Below are positions 6,089 through 14,201 of a stretch of 14,249 nt of DNA, in pieces. The position numbers and the translations under genes were made by a program. The DNA is from CBIHON01 sp966211965 (GTDB taxonomy: Bacteria; Pseudomonadota; Gammaproteobacteria; Burkholderiales; Burkholderiaceae_D). Location of the stretch: the NCBI GenBank assembly GCA_966211965.1, contig CBIHON010000075.1, positions 1-14,249 of the forward strand, given 5' to 3'. The stretch's first letter is position 1; the number at the start of each line of letters is the position of its first letter. The notes under the pieces were generated by a model. It had not been told where the DNA came from. It did no database searches and saw only the letters and a list, made by a program, of their open reading frames with translations.

Positions 6089-7123
6089 TCACGCCGCCTC
6101 GATAAAGCCCTGCAATACATGAGCCACGTTCTCCCCGATTTCCCGTACCGCGTAGCCGCCTTCCAACACGAATAGTGTCGGCAGTCCCAAGCCGGCAAGC
6201 TGCGCGCCCAGCCGCACATATTCGGGCGCATCGAGTTGGAATTTGGAAATCGGATCGCCCACGAAGGTATCGACGCCGAGCGAGATGACCATGGCATCGG
6301 GCGCGAAGGCGCGGATGCGCCGATTGGCCGCCTCCAGCGCATCGAACCATTGCGCATTGCTGCTGCCGGCGGCGAGCGGGTAGTTTTGGTTATAGCCCAG
6401 CCCTGCACCGGTTCCGGTCTCGTCGGCATGGCCCAGGTAAAACGGATATTCGGTTTTCGGATCGCCGTGGATGGATTGCGTCAGCACGTCGGCGCGATCA
6501 TAAAAAATCGATTGCGTGCCGTTGCCGTGGTGATAGTCGACATCGAGAACGGCGACACGCTTGGCCCCCTGATCCAGAAAGGCCTGGGCCGCCACCGCGG
6601 CATTGTTGATGAAGCAGTAACCGCCCAGAAAATCCGCACCGGCGTGATGGCCGGGCGGGCGCGACAAGGCGAACGCGGCGCGCTCTCCGGCCGCGATCCG
6701 GCGCTGCGCGGTCAAGGCGATCTCGGCGCCCAAGCGCGCCGCTTGCCAGGTGCCGGCCATGAAAGGCGTACCGCTGTCGTATGAATACAGTCCCAGTTGC
6801 GCGATGAAATTGTCCGGCTCGATATCGTGCCGAAAGCCCCGTATCGGCCATACCGCGGGGAGCGCGTCGCGAGTATTGCCGAGCGCGCTCCACATGTCCC
6901 AGGCGCGTTCCAGAAAGCGCAGATAGCGCGGCGCGTGCACGCGTTCGATCGGCGCCAGGGAAAAGGAATCGGGCGCCGACACTGGGCCCAGTTTGCGTGC
7001 GCTTACCGCGGCCAGGACATAGTCGGCGCGTTCCGGTTTCTCGAAACAGGGTACAAGTTCGCCGCGATAAAACTCGTGTTCGCCATGGTGCAGATGGTGC
7101 TGGTCGCTATAGATGATTTGCAT
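6089..7123 (-). CDS. aphA: Acetylpolyamine amidohydrolase, histone deacetylase superfamily
   Basis: 344 residues, zinc-dependent hydrolase removing acetyl groups from acetylated polyamines such as acetylputrescine, in the cytoplasm (no signal peptide). Catalytic features are all visible: the His pair in RPPGHHAG (H159, H160), zinc ligands D196 and H198 in LDVDYHHGNG and D285 in SLGVDTFVGDP, and the transition-state Tyr in EGGY (Y324). The N-terminal MQIIYSDQHHLHH and GELVPCFEKPERA and the long WPIR... loop (about 92-125) resemble the Mycoplana ramosa enzyme more than AcuC or eukaryotic deacetylases, which is why I chose this subfamily. The start fits the family N-terminus, although no Shine-Dalgarno is seen. 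It follows sodC on the same strand after 137 bp, so it may share or extend that transcription unit. Confidence 0.93.
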   Translation of the reverse strand: MQIIYSDQHHLHHGEHEFYRGELVPCFEKPERADYVLAAVSARKLGPVSAPDSFSLAPIERVHAPRYLRFLERAWDMWSALGNTRDALPAVWPIRGFRHDIEPDNFIAQLGLYSYDSGTPFMAGTWQAARLGAEIALTAQRRIAAGERAAFALSRPPGHHAGADFLGGYCFINNAAVAAQAFLDQGAKRVAVLDVDYHHGNGTQSIFYDRADVLTQSIHGDPKTEYPFYLGHADETGTGAGLGYNQNYPLAAGSSNAQWFDALEAANRRIRAFAPDAMVISLGVDTFVGDPISKFQLDAPEYVRLGAQLAGLGLPTLFVLEGGYAVREIGENVAHVLQGFIEAA

Positions 7124-7260
7124 GGAATGAATAGATAAGTACGCAGGACCACCACCTTACTGCATTGCAGCGGCGCCGGACAAGCCAGCTCGGCGGCCGT
7201 GGGCGGCGAGCGCCGGATATTTGCCGGCGGTCCATCCAAGCGCGAACTGATCGAATCGCC

Positions 7261-7791
7261 CTATCTGGCCATCAAGACGCCACAGGCAATGCGCGCCCCG
7301 GCATTGCCTGAGGGTTGCGAATGCAGGTCGTCGGCGCCGGCATGAAGCACGACGCTGCGTCCGACGATGCTGTCGGCTTCGCCCGGTTCGACCGCCAAGC
7401 CTTTGGTCTCCAGCCTGAATTCGGCATTGCCCGCGGCATCGGCAATGACGTTGCCAAGATCGCCGAGATGGCTGCCGGCCGCATGCGTTTCGCCGTGGTG
7501 GCCGCCATGCGGATCGAAGTGCGCGCCCGCGCTGGACGCATCGGGCGCGCTGCAATCGCCTACCTCGTGGATGTGCATGCCATGCGGACCTGGGGTCAAG
7601 CCTTTGAATTCCGCCGCAATCAGCACGCGGCCGCGCGCCGCAGTGATCAGTATCCTGCCGCTGGCGGTATTACCCTTGGTCGGTTCAAGTTCGGCCAATG
7701 CCTGGAACACCCCTTCCAGATGCCCGGCCGGCGCCGTAACCGGCAAGGCCAAAGCGCTCGATGCCAAGGCGATTGCAAGAAGCCTGTTCAT
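7261..7791 (-). CDS. sodC: Periplasmic Cu/Zn superoxide dismutase SodC
   Basis: 176 residues. Converts superoxide to hydrogen peroxide and oxygen in the periplasm. The N-terminus (MNRLLAIALASSALALPVTA) is a signal peptide with likely cleavage near residue 20. Copper ligands H73, H75 (GMHIHEVGDC), H91 (bridging) and H150 (VVLHAG), zinc ligands H91, H99, H108 and D111 (HLGDLGN), and the disulfide pair C80/C170 are in place. The end RIACGVL is typical. The ATG at 7791 starts 2 bp after the stop codon of the YHYH gene, and its ribosome site AAGGG lies within the last codons of that gene, indicating an operon with translational coupling. The His-rich stretch HFDPHGGHHGETH is somewhat richer in His than in E. 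coli SodC. Confidence 0.96.
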   Translation of the reverse strand: MNRLLAIALASSALALPVTAPAGHLEGVFQALAELEPTKGNTASGRILITAARGRVLIAAEFKGLTPGPHGMHIHEVGDCSAPDASSAGAHFDPHGGHHGETHAAGSHLGDLGNVIADAAGNAEFRLETKGLAVEPGEADSIVGRSVVLHAGADDLHSQPSGNAGARIACGVLMAR

Positions 7792-7793
7792 TT

Positions 7794-10172
7794 CTAGCCC
7801 TTGGTCACGGTGCACTTGGTATAAAACTGGATTTCCGGCGTGTATTTGCGCGTATTCGCGGTGGTCCATTTGGACGGGCAGATGTGCACGTGATAGCGGT
7901 TGGTGAAATGCGTGACCCCATCCTTGCCCGTGATGGTCCCGGTATGGCCGTTCTGCGCATCGAGCGTACTGCGGTCGGGCGCGCTGCCGTCGAGTTCGGT
8001 GCAGCCCATCAGTACGGTGCCGTCGCACATCATGCCGTACAGCTCGACCTCGGCCGAACCGGGAACGATGCTGGTCACATAGCCCAGTTTCTTCAGCACT
8101 TCCAGCGCGCCCGGCGAGCCGCTGTGGTAGTGGTAGGAGGTGCCGGCCGGGTGCCCGTTGTAATTGTCGAAGGTGTAGCCCTCGGTGTCGATGCTGTCGC
8201 CTGGAGCCGCCACGCCATGGAACAATTGCACGCTGTCGATGCTGATGCCTTGCGGGCTGCCGCTGTACTCATTGGGATTGGTGCCGGCCATCTGGTCCAC
8301 CATGCTGCTGGTGATGGTCAGGCCGCGCGAAATCGGCGTAGTCGGAATCTTGACGGTCACGGCGACTTGCCCGAGCGTGGACGGGTTGGGATGGTATTGC
8401 GAGCCGCGGCTGGTATCGAAGGCCGTGTAATTCGGGCTGCTGGTTCCGTAGTAATAGCTCTGATGCGGCGGCAGACTGTTGGTGGCGATCAGCACGTCGC
8501 CGCCGCTCATGGTCACGGTCACGCATTTGAAATAATTTTTATAAAAAGCCGGGACATCGGACGCGATATTGGTGACGCAATTGTCCAGCGAATACGCCGA
8601 AGAGGCGGATGAAGCCGTTGTACCTTCGGTCTGCGCCTGGGCCAGGACCAGCAGGCCGGAGGCGACATCCTTCGCATAGTTGATCAATTCGAAATTGCTC
8701 AGGTTGCCGCTGATGACGAGGCGCCAGGTCGCGCCGGATGCCGGCGCGTAACCGATCAGGCTTTCCAGTTGCGCCGACGTCAGGGTCAGCATCTGGTTCG
8801 CGCCCAGCGTTCCGAGGGACTTGTTCGAGGCAACCAGGTTGCCGCTGTCGTCATAGGCCGAGGCGGTCAGCACGGCGCTCGACGAAGTGGTGTTGATCAA
8901 CTGAAGCTGGGTGGTTCTCTGGGTGTTGGACGAGGCGTAGACGATATAGGCGTCGCGCGTCGTGGTGCTGGTGCTGGAGGCAGGCCGGTTGTCGGTCTGG
9001 GCTTGCGCCAGGTACAGGTTGCCGCTTGCGGTGGCCTTGATATTGGCGATCACTTCGAAGGTCGGCACGTTGGCGCTCACCACCATGCGGTACTTGGCGT
9101 TGCCGGAACTGGGCGTATAGCCGAGCGCGGATTCGATCTGGCTCGACGTCAAAGCCAGGATCTGGTTGGCGCCGACCGTGCCGAGCGCGCCGCTGCCGAC
9201 CACAGTCCCGGCCTCGTCATAGGCAACGGCGCTCACCGAGGCACTGGCGGTGGTCGGATTGATAATCCGGATTACCGAGGTTTTTGTCGAATTGCTCGAC
9301 GGATGGACCATCAAGACATTGCGCGATGATGTAGTCGCCGTAGAGCTCGGACGGTCATCCACTTGCGCTTGCACCAGGGTCAGGTTGCCGGTCGCGATGT
9401 CCTTGGTGAAATTGATCAGTTCCATGCTGGGCAAATTGGCAGTGAACACCGCCCGGTATTTGGCGGTCGGCGCGGCGGGCGTGAAGCCGAGCGCACGTTC
9501 GAGTTCGGCCGAAGTATAGGACACCATCTGGTTGGCATTGATCGCGCCCAGAGCTGTATTGGCGGTGCCGGACACGCTGCCGGCTTCGTCATAGACGGTG
9601 GCCGTCAGGGAACCGTTTTGGCTGCTGGTATTGAGGATGCGCAGGACGTTGGTCTTGTTGGTGCTGGTCGAGGAACTCATGAACCAGGCGCTGCGGGTGA
9701 GGCTGCTGGCGCTGGCGCCGGTAGTCCGGTCCTTGGTCTGTGATTGCGACAAGGTGAGATCGCCGGTGGCGACGTCGCGGGTGTAATTGATTAGTTGAAA
9801 ATCGGACAAATTTGCCGAAACGTTGACCGAATACTTGGCGGTGCCGGTACTGGGCGTGAAGCCAAGCAGGCTTTCCAGCTGGGCCGAAGTAAAGGTGAGT
9901 GTCTGGGAAGCAGCAATAGTGCCCAGGCTTGCGCCCGCGGTACCGAGCACGGCACCGGCTTCGGAACGCGCGGTGGCAGTCAGGGTGCCGGCGCTGGTAG
10001 TGGTATTGATGATGCGCAGCACCGAGGTTTTGTTGGTGCTGGTCGAGGCATTCATAAACAGTGCGGAACGCATCGATGTATCTGCCGCAACAGGGAGCGA
10101 AACGCATAACGCAAGGATTGCAAACCCTTGCGCAATTGTCCGAAACAGCAATTCAAATCGGCCAGGCACCAT
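7794..10172 (-). CDS. Exported protein with four tandem repeats and C-terminal YHYH domain
   Basis: 792 residues. ATG 10172 is set by a perfect AGGAGG 8 nt upstream. Residues 1-30 form a signal peptide ending in LPVAA. Four repeats of about 120 residues follow (about 34-157, 158-281, 282-404, 405-525). Each opens with a T-x-VLRIINT-type strand, continues through LG-x-x-x-ANQ and SAQLESLLG[FY]TP, and ends in x-ELINY-x-KDVA-x-G-x-L-x-LAQAQT. Residues 527-792 form a YHYH domain (DNYNGHPAGTSYHYHSG, YHYH at 680-683; RYHVHICP at 759-766) with six Cys (532, 550, 716, 724, 765, 787) that could form disulfides. The function of YHYH domains is not established; clustered His suggests metal binding. The tight link to sodC suggests a periplasmic or surface role connected with copper or oxidants, which is inference. 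Repeat 3 diverges, having VIANIKATASG instead of LINYTKDVATG. Confidence 0.9.
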   Translation of the reverse strand: MVPGRFELLFRTIAQGFAILALCVSLPVAADTSMRSALFMNASTSTNKTSVLRIINTTTSAGTLTATARSEAGAVLGTAGASLGTIAASQTLTFTSAQLESLLGFTPSTGTAKYSVNVSANLSDFQLINYTRDVATGDLTLSQSQTKDRTTGASASSLTRSAWFMSSSTSTNKTNVLRILNTSSQNGSLTATVYDEAGSVSGTANTALGAINANQMVSYTSAELERALGFTPAAPTAKYRAVFTANLPSMELINFTKDIATGNLTLVQAQVDDRPSSTATTSSRNVLMVHPSSNSTKTSVIRIINPTTASASVSAVAYDEAGTVVGSGALGTVGANQILALTSSQIESALGYTPSSGNAKYRMVVSANVPTFEVIANIKATASGNLYLAQAQTDNRPASSTSTTTRDAYIVYASSNTQRTTQLQLINTTSSSAVLTASAYDDSGNLVASNKSLGTLGANQMLTLTSAQLESLIGYAPASGATWRLVISGNLSNFELINYAKDVASGLLVLAQAQTEGTTASSASSAYSLDNCVTNIASDVPAFYKNYFKCVTVTMSGGDVLIATNSLPPHQSYYYGTSSPNYTAFDTSRGSQYHPNPSTLGQVAVTVKIPTTPISRGLTITSSMVDQMAGTNPNEYSGSPQGISIDSVQLFHGVAAPGDSIDTEGYTFDNYNGHPAGTSYHYHSGSPGALEVLKKLGYVTSIVPGSAEVELYGMMCDGTVLMGCTELDGSAPDRSTLDAQNGHTGTITGKDGVTHFTNRYHVHICPSKWTTANTRKYTPEIQFYTKCTVTKG

Positions 10173-10180
10173 GATTATTT

Positions 10181-10186
10181 CCTCCT
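10181..10186 (-). promoter_or_regulatory. Strong ribosome-binding site of the YHYH gene
   Basis: AGGAGG on the minus strand, 8 nt before the ATG at 10172, is a full match to the anti-Shine-Dalgarno end of 16S rRNA. It fixes the start of the YHYH gene and predicts high translation, in contrast with the weak site of the divergent giant gene. Confidence 0.8.
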
Positions 10187-10253
10187 GATTGGGCCCCGTG
10201 CGCCTCTCCGGGCTTTTGGGGAAATACGTTTAAATGCCGAAAAGAGAATATCT

Positions 10254-10306
10254 ATTTTATTTGCCGCATCCGCTGCCATGATCCGGATCCGTTTGGCTCA
10301 TGGCAG
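10254..10306. promoter_or_regulatory. Dyad and possible -10 box in the divergent intergenic region
   Basis: CTGCCATGA (10273-10281) and TCATGGCAG (10298-10306) form a perfect 9-bp inverted repeat. The 16-nt spacer contains the 8-bp palindrome CGGATCCG (10284-10291). On the minus strand TAAAAT (10259-10254, 5 of 6 to the -10 consensus) follows, so the dyad covers where a -35 box would lie for the YHYH-sodC unit. A regulator operator is the simplest reading. No consensus -35 hexamer is present, which would fit dependence on an activator. Confidence 0.35.
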
Positions 10307-10389
10307 GCGACAGCTTTACAAACAGGGTAGCTGGACAAGCAAGCCAAGAATGCATCGGAAATATGAAGAAAAAATGGAGGATGCCCGGT

Positions 10390-10418
10390 TTGCATATCGC
10401 TCGGCAACATCGTACTAT
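10390..10418 (+). promoter_or_regulatory. Likely promoter of the giant repeat protein gene
   Basis: TTGCAT (10390-10395) and TACTAT (10413-10418) are separated by 17 bp, an ideal sigma-70 spacing with moderate hexamer matches (3 of 6 and 4 of 6). Transcription would begin near 10425 and give a leader of about 120 nt that contains the hairpin at 10456-10496. Confidence 0.4.
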
Positions 10419-10455
10419 AGTTTCGCAGGAGAAACAAAAATCACAGATGGGCAGC

Positions 10456-10496
10456 TCGATTCGGCTGGCTCTTAAGGAAGGGCCGGCTCGAGTCGA
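10456..10496 (+). promoter_or_regulatory. Strong leader hairpin of the giant repeat protein gene
   Basis: Positions 10456-10472 pair with 10479-10496: 17 base pairs with one bulged base (10488) and a 6-nt loop TAAGGA. Three of the pairs are G-U on the plus-strand RNA and would be A-C mismatches on the minus strand, so the fold is specific to plus-strand transcripts. No T tract follows, so it is not a normal terminator. It lies 51 nt before the ATG and may control translation or message stability. It does not match riboswitch consensus sequences I know. Confidence 0.45.
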
Positions 10497-10547
10497 TAAC
10501 TATTCCAGGCATTTCTGAAACCTTCATTCGTCCATACCGGAATTTTC

Positions 10548-13500
10548 ATGCGCCGCCATTTTTCCGTTTCCTTGTCGCTGCTGCTGATGCTGTTTCTGCT
10601 GGCGATCGGCCTGCCGGCCCATGCCGGTCTCACCCAAACCATCACTTTCGGTGCCCAAGGCGGACAAACTTTCGGTGCCGCGCCGTTTGCACTGAACCCG
10701 GTGGCCTCGTCCGATTCAGGGCTCGCAGTTTCCTACACCTCGACCACCCTGTCGGTTTGCACCATTTCCGGCACCACGGTCACCATTCTTACCGCCGGCA
10801 CCTGCACTATCGCGGCCGACCAGGCCGGTGACGCCACTTACGATGCGGCAACCCAGGTCACGCAAGACATCGTGATCGCCAAAGCCAGCCAGACCATCAC
10901 CTTCGGCGCGCAATCCGGCCAGACCTTCGGTGCGGCACCATTTGCCTTGAACCCGCTGGCGACGGCCGGTTCGGCGCTGGCAATCACCTACACCTCGACC
11001 ACCCCGGCGGTGTGCACCATCACCGGCAGCACGGTCACCATCGTCACCGCCGGCACCTGCACCATCGCGGCCGATCAGGCCGGCAACATCAATTTCAACG
11101 CAGCGCCCCAAGTCACGCAAAACATTGTGATCGCCAAGGCCAGCCAGACCATCACTTTCGGCGCGCAAGCCGCACAAAGTTTTATCTCCGCACCTTTTGC
11201 AATCAGCCCGGCTGCGACCGCGAGTTCGGGCTTGGCGATCACCTACACCTCGACCACCCTGAGCGTATGCACGGTATCAGGCAGCACCGTCACCGTGGTG
11301 GCGGTCGGTACTTGCACCATTGCCGCCAACCAGGCCGGCAATACCAATTTCAACGCCGCGGTCCAGGTTACGCAGAACATCACCATCGGCCTGGGCGCGC
11401 AAACCATCACCTTCGGCGCGCAAGCCGGAAAGGCTTTCGGCGCTGCGCCCTTTGCCTTGAGCCCGACCGCAACCGCCAGCTCGGGCTTGGCGGTCAGCTA
11501 TAGCTCGACGACGCCGGCGGTATGCACCATCGCCGGCACCACCGTGACCATCGTCGCCGTCGGCACCTGCACCATCGCCGCCGATCAGGCCGGCAACGGC
11601 AGCTTCAGCGCCGCCCCCCAAGTGACGCAGAATATCGTGATCGCCGCAGCGAGCCAGACTATCACCTTCGGCGCGCAAACCGGAAAAACCTTTGGCGCCG
11701 CTCCCTTCGCCTTGAGCCCGTTGGCGACGGCCAGCTCGGGTCTGGCGGTGAGCTACAGTTCCACCACACCGACCATCTGCACTATCTCCGGCACTACGGT
11801 GACTATCGTCGCGGCCGGCACCTGCACCATCGCCGCCGATCAGGCCGGCAACGCAACCTATAGCGCCGCGCCCCAGGTGACGCAGAGCATCACGATCGCC
11901 AAGGGAAACCAGACCATCACCTTCGGCGCGCAAACCGGCCAAAACCTGGGAGCCACTCCCTTTACCATCAGCCCCCTTGCCACGGCCAGTTCCGGCCTAC
12001 CGGTCGTCTACAGCTCAATCACCGTCGCGGTATGCACCGTCTCGGGCACCACGGTCACGCTGCTCACGGCGGGTACCTGCACCATCGCCGCCAACCAGGC
12101 AGGCGACACCAACTACAACGCGGCACCGCAGGTCACACAAAGCGTCACCATTGCAAAGGGAAGCCAGACCATCACCTTCGGCGCGCAGGCATCCAAGCTG
12201 TTCGGCTCGGCGCCGTTCCCCTTGAATCCGACCGCCACCGCGAGTTCCGGCTTGGCGGTGGCATATACCTCGACCACGCCCACGATCTGTACCATTTCCG
12301 GCATCACGGTCACCATCGTGGCCATCGGCACTTGCACCATCGCCGCCAACCAGATCGGCGATATCAACTACAACGCAGCGCCCCAGGTTTCGCAAAACAT
12401 CATCATCAGCAACGGCAGCCAGACCATCACCTTCGGCGCGCAAGCCGGTAAAACCTTCGGTACCGCGCCGTTTCCGCTCAGCCCCGCAGCGACCGCGAGT
12501 TCCAGCCTGCCGGTCAGCTACAGCTCGCTTACGCCGACGGTGTGTACCATCACCGGCAGCACGGTCACTATCGTCGCCGCCGGCACCTGCACCATCGCCG
12601 CCAACCAGGCCGGCAACGCCAACTACACCGCCGCGCCGCAAGTCACGCAAAACATCACGATCAGCACGGCCAGCCAGACCATCACCTTCGGCGCGCAAAC
12701 CGGTAAAATTTTCGGCGCCTCCCCGTTCCCGCTGAGCCCGGCCGCCACGGCGAGTTCCGGCCTCGCCGTGACCTACACGTCGACCACCACGTCGGTGTGC
12801 ACCATCTCGGGCAGCACGGTCACCATCGTCACCGCCGGCACCTGCACCATCGCCGCCAATCAGGCCGGCAACGCCAACTATGGCGCGGCGCCCCAGGTCA
12901 CGCAAAACATCGCGATCGCCAAGGCCAGCCAGACCATCACCTTCGGCGCGCAAGTCGGCCAGGTCATCGGCACCGGGGCGTTTGAATTGAATCCTGTTGC
13001 GACCGCCAGTTCCGGCCTGCCGGTCGCCTATAGCTCGACCACCTTGACGGTGTGCACCATCTCCGGCACCACCATCACCATGGTGGCGATAGGCACCTGC
13101 ACCATCGCCGCCAACCAGGCCGGCAATGCCAACTTCAATGCCGCGAACCAGGTCACCCAGGCCATCAACATCGGCAAGCCGACTGTTCCTTCGGCGCCCA
13201 CCATCACTGGCATCACGGCGGGCTTCGGCAGCGCCGGCATCAGCTTCACGCCACCGGTGCTCAATGGAGGCGCCTTGGTCACCGGCTACACGGCGACCTG
13301 TACCGCCAGCGGCCAGATCACCCGCACCGCCACCGGCGGCGCCACCAGTTCGCTGATCACGGTACTGGGACTGACCGTGAACGTGCCCTACTCCTGCACG
13401 CTGACCGCCAGCAATAGCGTCGGCACCGGCCACGCGTCGGCGCCGTTCCCGGTGATACCGGCAGCGGTTTACGTGATTCCCACCACCACCTCGCCCTTGA

Positions 13501-14201
13501 CCGGCCTGTGGTGGAACGAGAACGAGTCCGGCTGGGGGCTTAACATCACTCAGCACGGCGCGATGATTTTTGTGGCCTGGTTCACCTACGACCAGTCCGG
13601 TGCGGCAACCTGGTATGTGATGTCTTCCTGCCCGGTGCTGGGCAATGCCTGCGCCGGCGATATTTACAGCGTGAGGGGAGGCAAACCCTTGACCTCGCCA
13701 TGGGACGGCTCGGCAAAGGTCGTCAGCAAGGTCGGAAACGGCATCCTGAGCTTTTCCAATGCCAACACCGGCTCATTCAGTTTCTCGATCAACGGCGTAA
13801 CGGGCTCGAAATCGATCGTGCGGCAAATGTTTGCAAGCGGTACGACAACGCCGTCGCCGGATTATTCCGATCTCTGGTGGAACGCCAGTGAATCGGGTTG
13901 GGGCATCACCATCTCCCAACAATACGGAACGATTTTCGCCCTCATGTTCGGCTACGATTCCGTCGGCAATTCGACCTGGTACTTTGCCTCGAATTGCAAG
14001 GTTGCCGGCAATGGTTGCAGCGGCGACTTGTATCAGGTGACGGGAGGCGTCAGGCCGACCGCTACTTGGTCCGGCGCCGGGCTGGCGGTGACGAAAGTCG
14101 GCATCATCGAATTCACATTCACCGACGCCAATAACGGCACTACGAATTACTTCATCAACGGCGCCGCCGGGTCGAAGCAGATTACGCGGGAATTGTTCTA
14201 G
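10548..14201 (+). CDS. Giant exported repeat protein: ten 85-residue repeats, Fn3-like domain, two ESGWG modules
   Basis: 1217 residues. A signal peptide (MRRHFSVSLSLLLMLFLLAI, cleavage after AHA at residue 26) precedes ten repeats at residues 30-879. Each begins QTITFGAQ and contains ATASSGL, then VCTISG-x-TVTI and AGTCTIAA-[ND]-QAG-[ND], and ends near QVTQNI. Two Cys per repeat (repeat positions 42 and 57) are conserved in all ten, probably as intradomain disulfides of an Ig-like beta sandwich. Residues 880-970 look like fibronectin type III (PSAPTITGITAG, SCTLTASNSVGTG). Residues 984-1097 and 1107-1217 are two copies of a module with LWWN-x-x-ESGWG and a later YD-x-x-G-x-x-TWY. No sortase signal, autotransporter barrel or membrane anchor is seen, so it is released or held at the surface by an unknown route. 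An adhesin or polymer-binding role is inferred. Only a weak CGGA precedes the ATG. Its TAG stop overlaps a dispersed repeat. Confidence 0.92.
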   Translation: MRRHFSVSLSLLLMLFLLAIGLPAHAGLTQTITFGAQGGQTFGAAPFALNPVASSDSGLAVSYTSTTLSVCTISGTTVTILTAGTCTIAADQAGDATYDAATQVTQDIVIAKASQTITFGAQSGQTFGAAPFALNPLATAGSALAITYTSTTPAVCTITGSTVTIVTAGTCTIAADQAGNINFNAAPQVTQNIVIAKASQTITFGAQAAQSFISAPFAISPAATASSGLAITYTSTTLSVCTVSGSTVTVVAVGTCTIAANQAGNTNFNAAVQVTQNITIGLGAQTITFGAQAGKAFGAAPFALSPTATASSGLAVSYSSTTPAVCTIAGTTVTIVAVGTCTIAADQAGNGSFSAAPQVTQNIVIAAASQTITFGAQTGKTFGAAPFALSPLATASSGLAVSYSSTTPTICTISGTTVTIVAAGTCTIAADQAGNATYSAAPQVTQSITIAKGNQTITFGAQTGQNLGATPFTISPLATASSGLPVVYSSITVAVCTVSGTTVTLLTAGTCTIAANQAGDTNYNAAPQVTQSVTIAKGSQTITFGAQASKLFGSAPFPLNPTATASSGLAVAYTSTTPTICTISGITVTIVAIGTCTIAANQIGDINYNAAPQVSQNIIISNGSQTITFGAQAGKTFGTAPFPLSPAATASSSLPVSYSSLTPTVCTITGSTVTIVAAGTCTIAANQAGNANYTAAPQVTQNITISTASQTITFGAQTGKIFGASPFPLSPAATASSGLAVTYTSTTTSVCTISGSTVTIVTAGTCTIAANQAGNANYGAAPQVTQNIAIAKASQTITFGAQVGQVIGTGAFELNPVATASSGLPVAYSSTTLTVCTISGTTITMVAIGTCTIAANQAGNANFNAANQVTQAINIGKPTVPSAPTITGITAGFGSAGISFTPPVLNGGALVTGYTATCTASGQITRTATGGATSSLITVLGLTVNVPYSCTLTASNSVGTGHASAPFPVIPAAVYVIPTTTSPLTGLWWNENESGWGLNITQHGAMIFVAWFTYDQSGAATWYVMSSCPVLGNACAGDIYSVRGGKPLTSPWDGSAKVVSKVGNGILSFSNANTGSFSFSINGVTGSKSIVRQMFASGTTTPSPDYSDLWWNASESGWGITISQQYGTIFALMFGYDSVGNSTWYFASNCKVAGNGCSGDLYQVTGGVRPTATWSGAGLAVTKVGIIEFTFTDANNGTTNYFINGAAGSKQITRELF
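10635..13184 (+). repeat. Tandem array of ten 255-bp units inside the giant gene
   Basis: The codon for Gln of QTITFGAQ recurs at 10635, 10890, 11145, 11400, 11655, 11910, 12165, 12420, 12675 and 12930, exactly 255 bp apart each time, so no insertion or deletion separates any two units. Units diverge by substitutions, most at synonymous or loop positions, but share blocks such as CTGCACCATCGCCGCC. Gain or loss of a unit by recombination would keep the reading frame. Confidence 0.95.
13497..14201 (+). repeat. Duplicated C-terminal ESGWG module (coding repeat)
   Basis: Two copies of about 111-114 residues start at 13497 (residue 984) and 13866 (residue 1107). Both share the opening LWWN-x-x-ESGWG, a G-x-I-F strand, YD-x-x-G followed by TWY, a Cys pair near S-x-C and G-x-x-C-x-GD, and the ending GSK-x-I-x-R. 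I recognise this as a module seen at the ends of secreted proteins of Burkholderiales and relatives; its ligand is not known to me. Confidence 0.75.

Noticed and set aside
10447..10518. 23-codon upstream ORF in the leader of the giant gene
   Set aside because: The nearest purine-rich ribosome-like site is about 15 nt away, and the reading frame coincides with the RNA hairpin, which explains the sequence better.
10425..10547. Leader of the giant gene as a cyclic-di-GMP (GEMM) riboswitch
   Set aside because: The conserved GEMM blocks are absent; only the general position and a hairpin resemble one.
10635..13184. Regularly spaced direct repeats as a CRISPR array
   Set aside because: The 255-bp period is coding throughout, with diverged units and no short repeat/spacer alternation, and no cas genes are present.
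12015..13556. Long minus-strand open frame (513 residues) opposite the repeat array
   Set aside because: It mirrors the 255-bp coding repeats in low-complexity Gly/Asp/Arg-rich form and has no ribosome site or domain; it is an antisense shadow of the giant gene.
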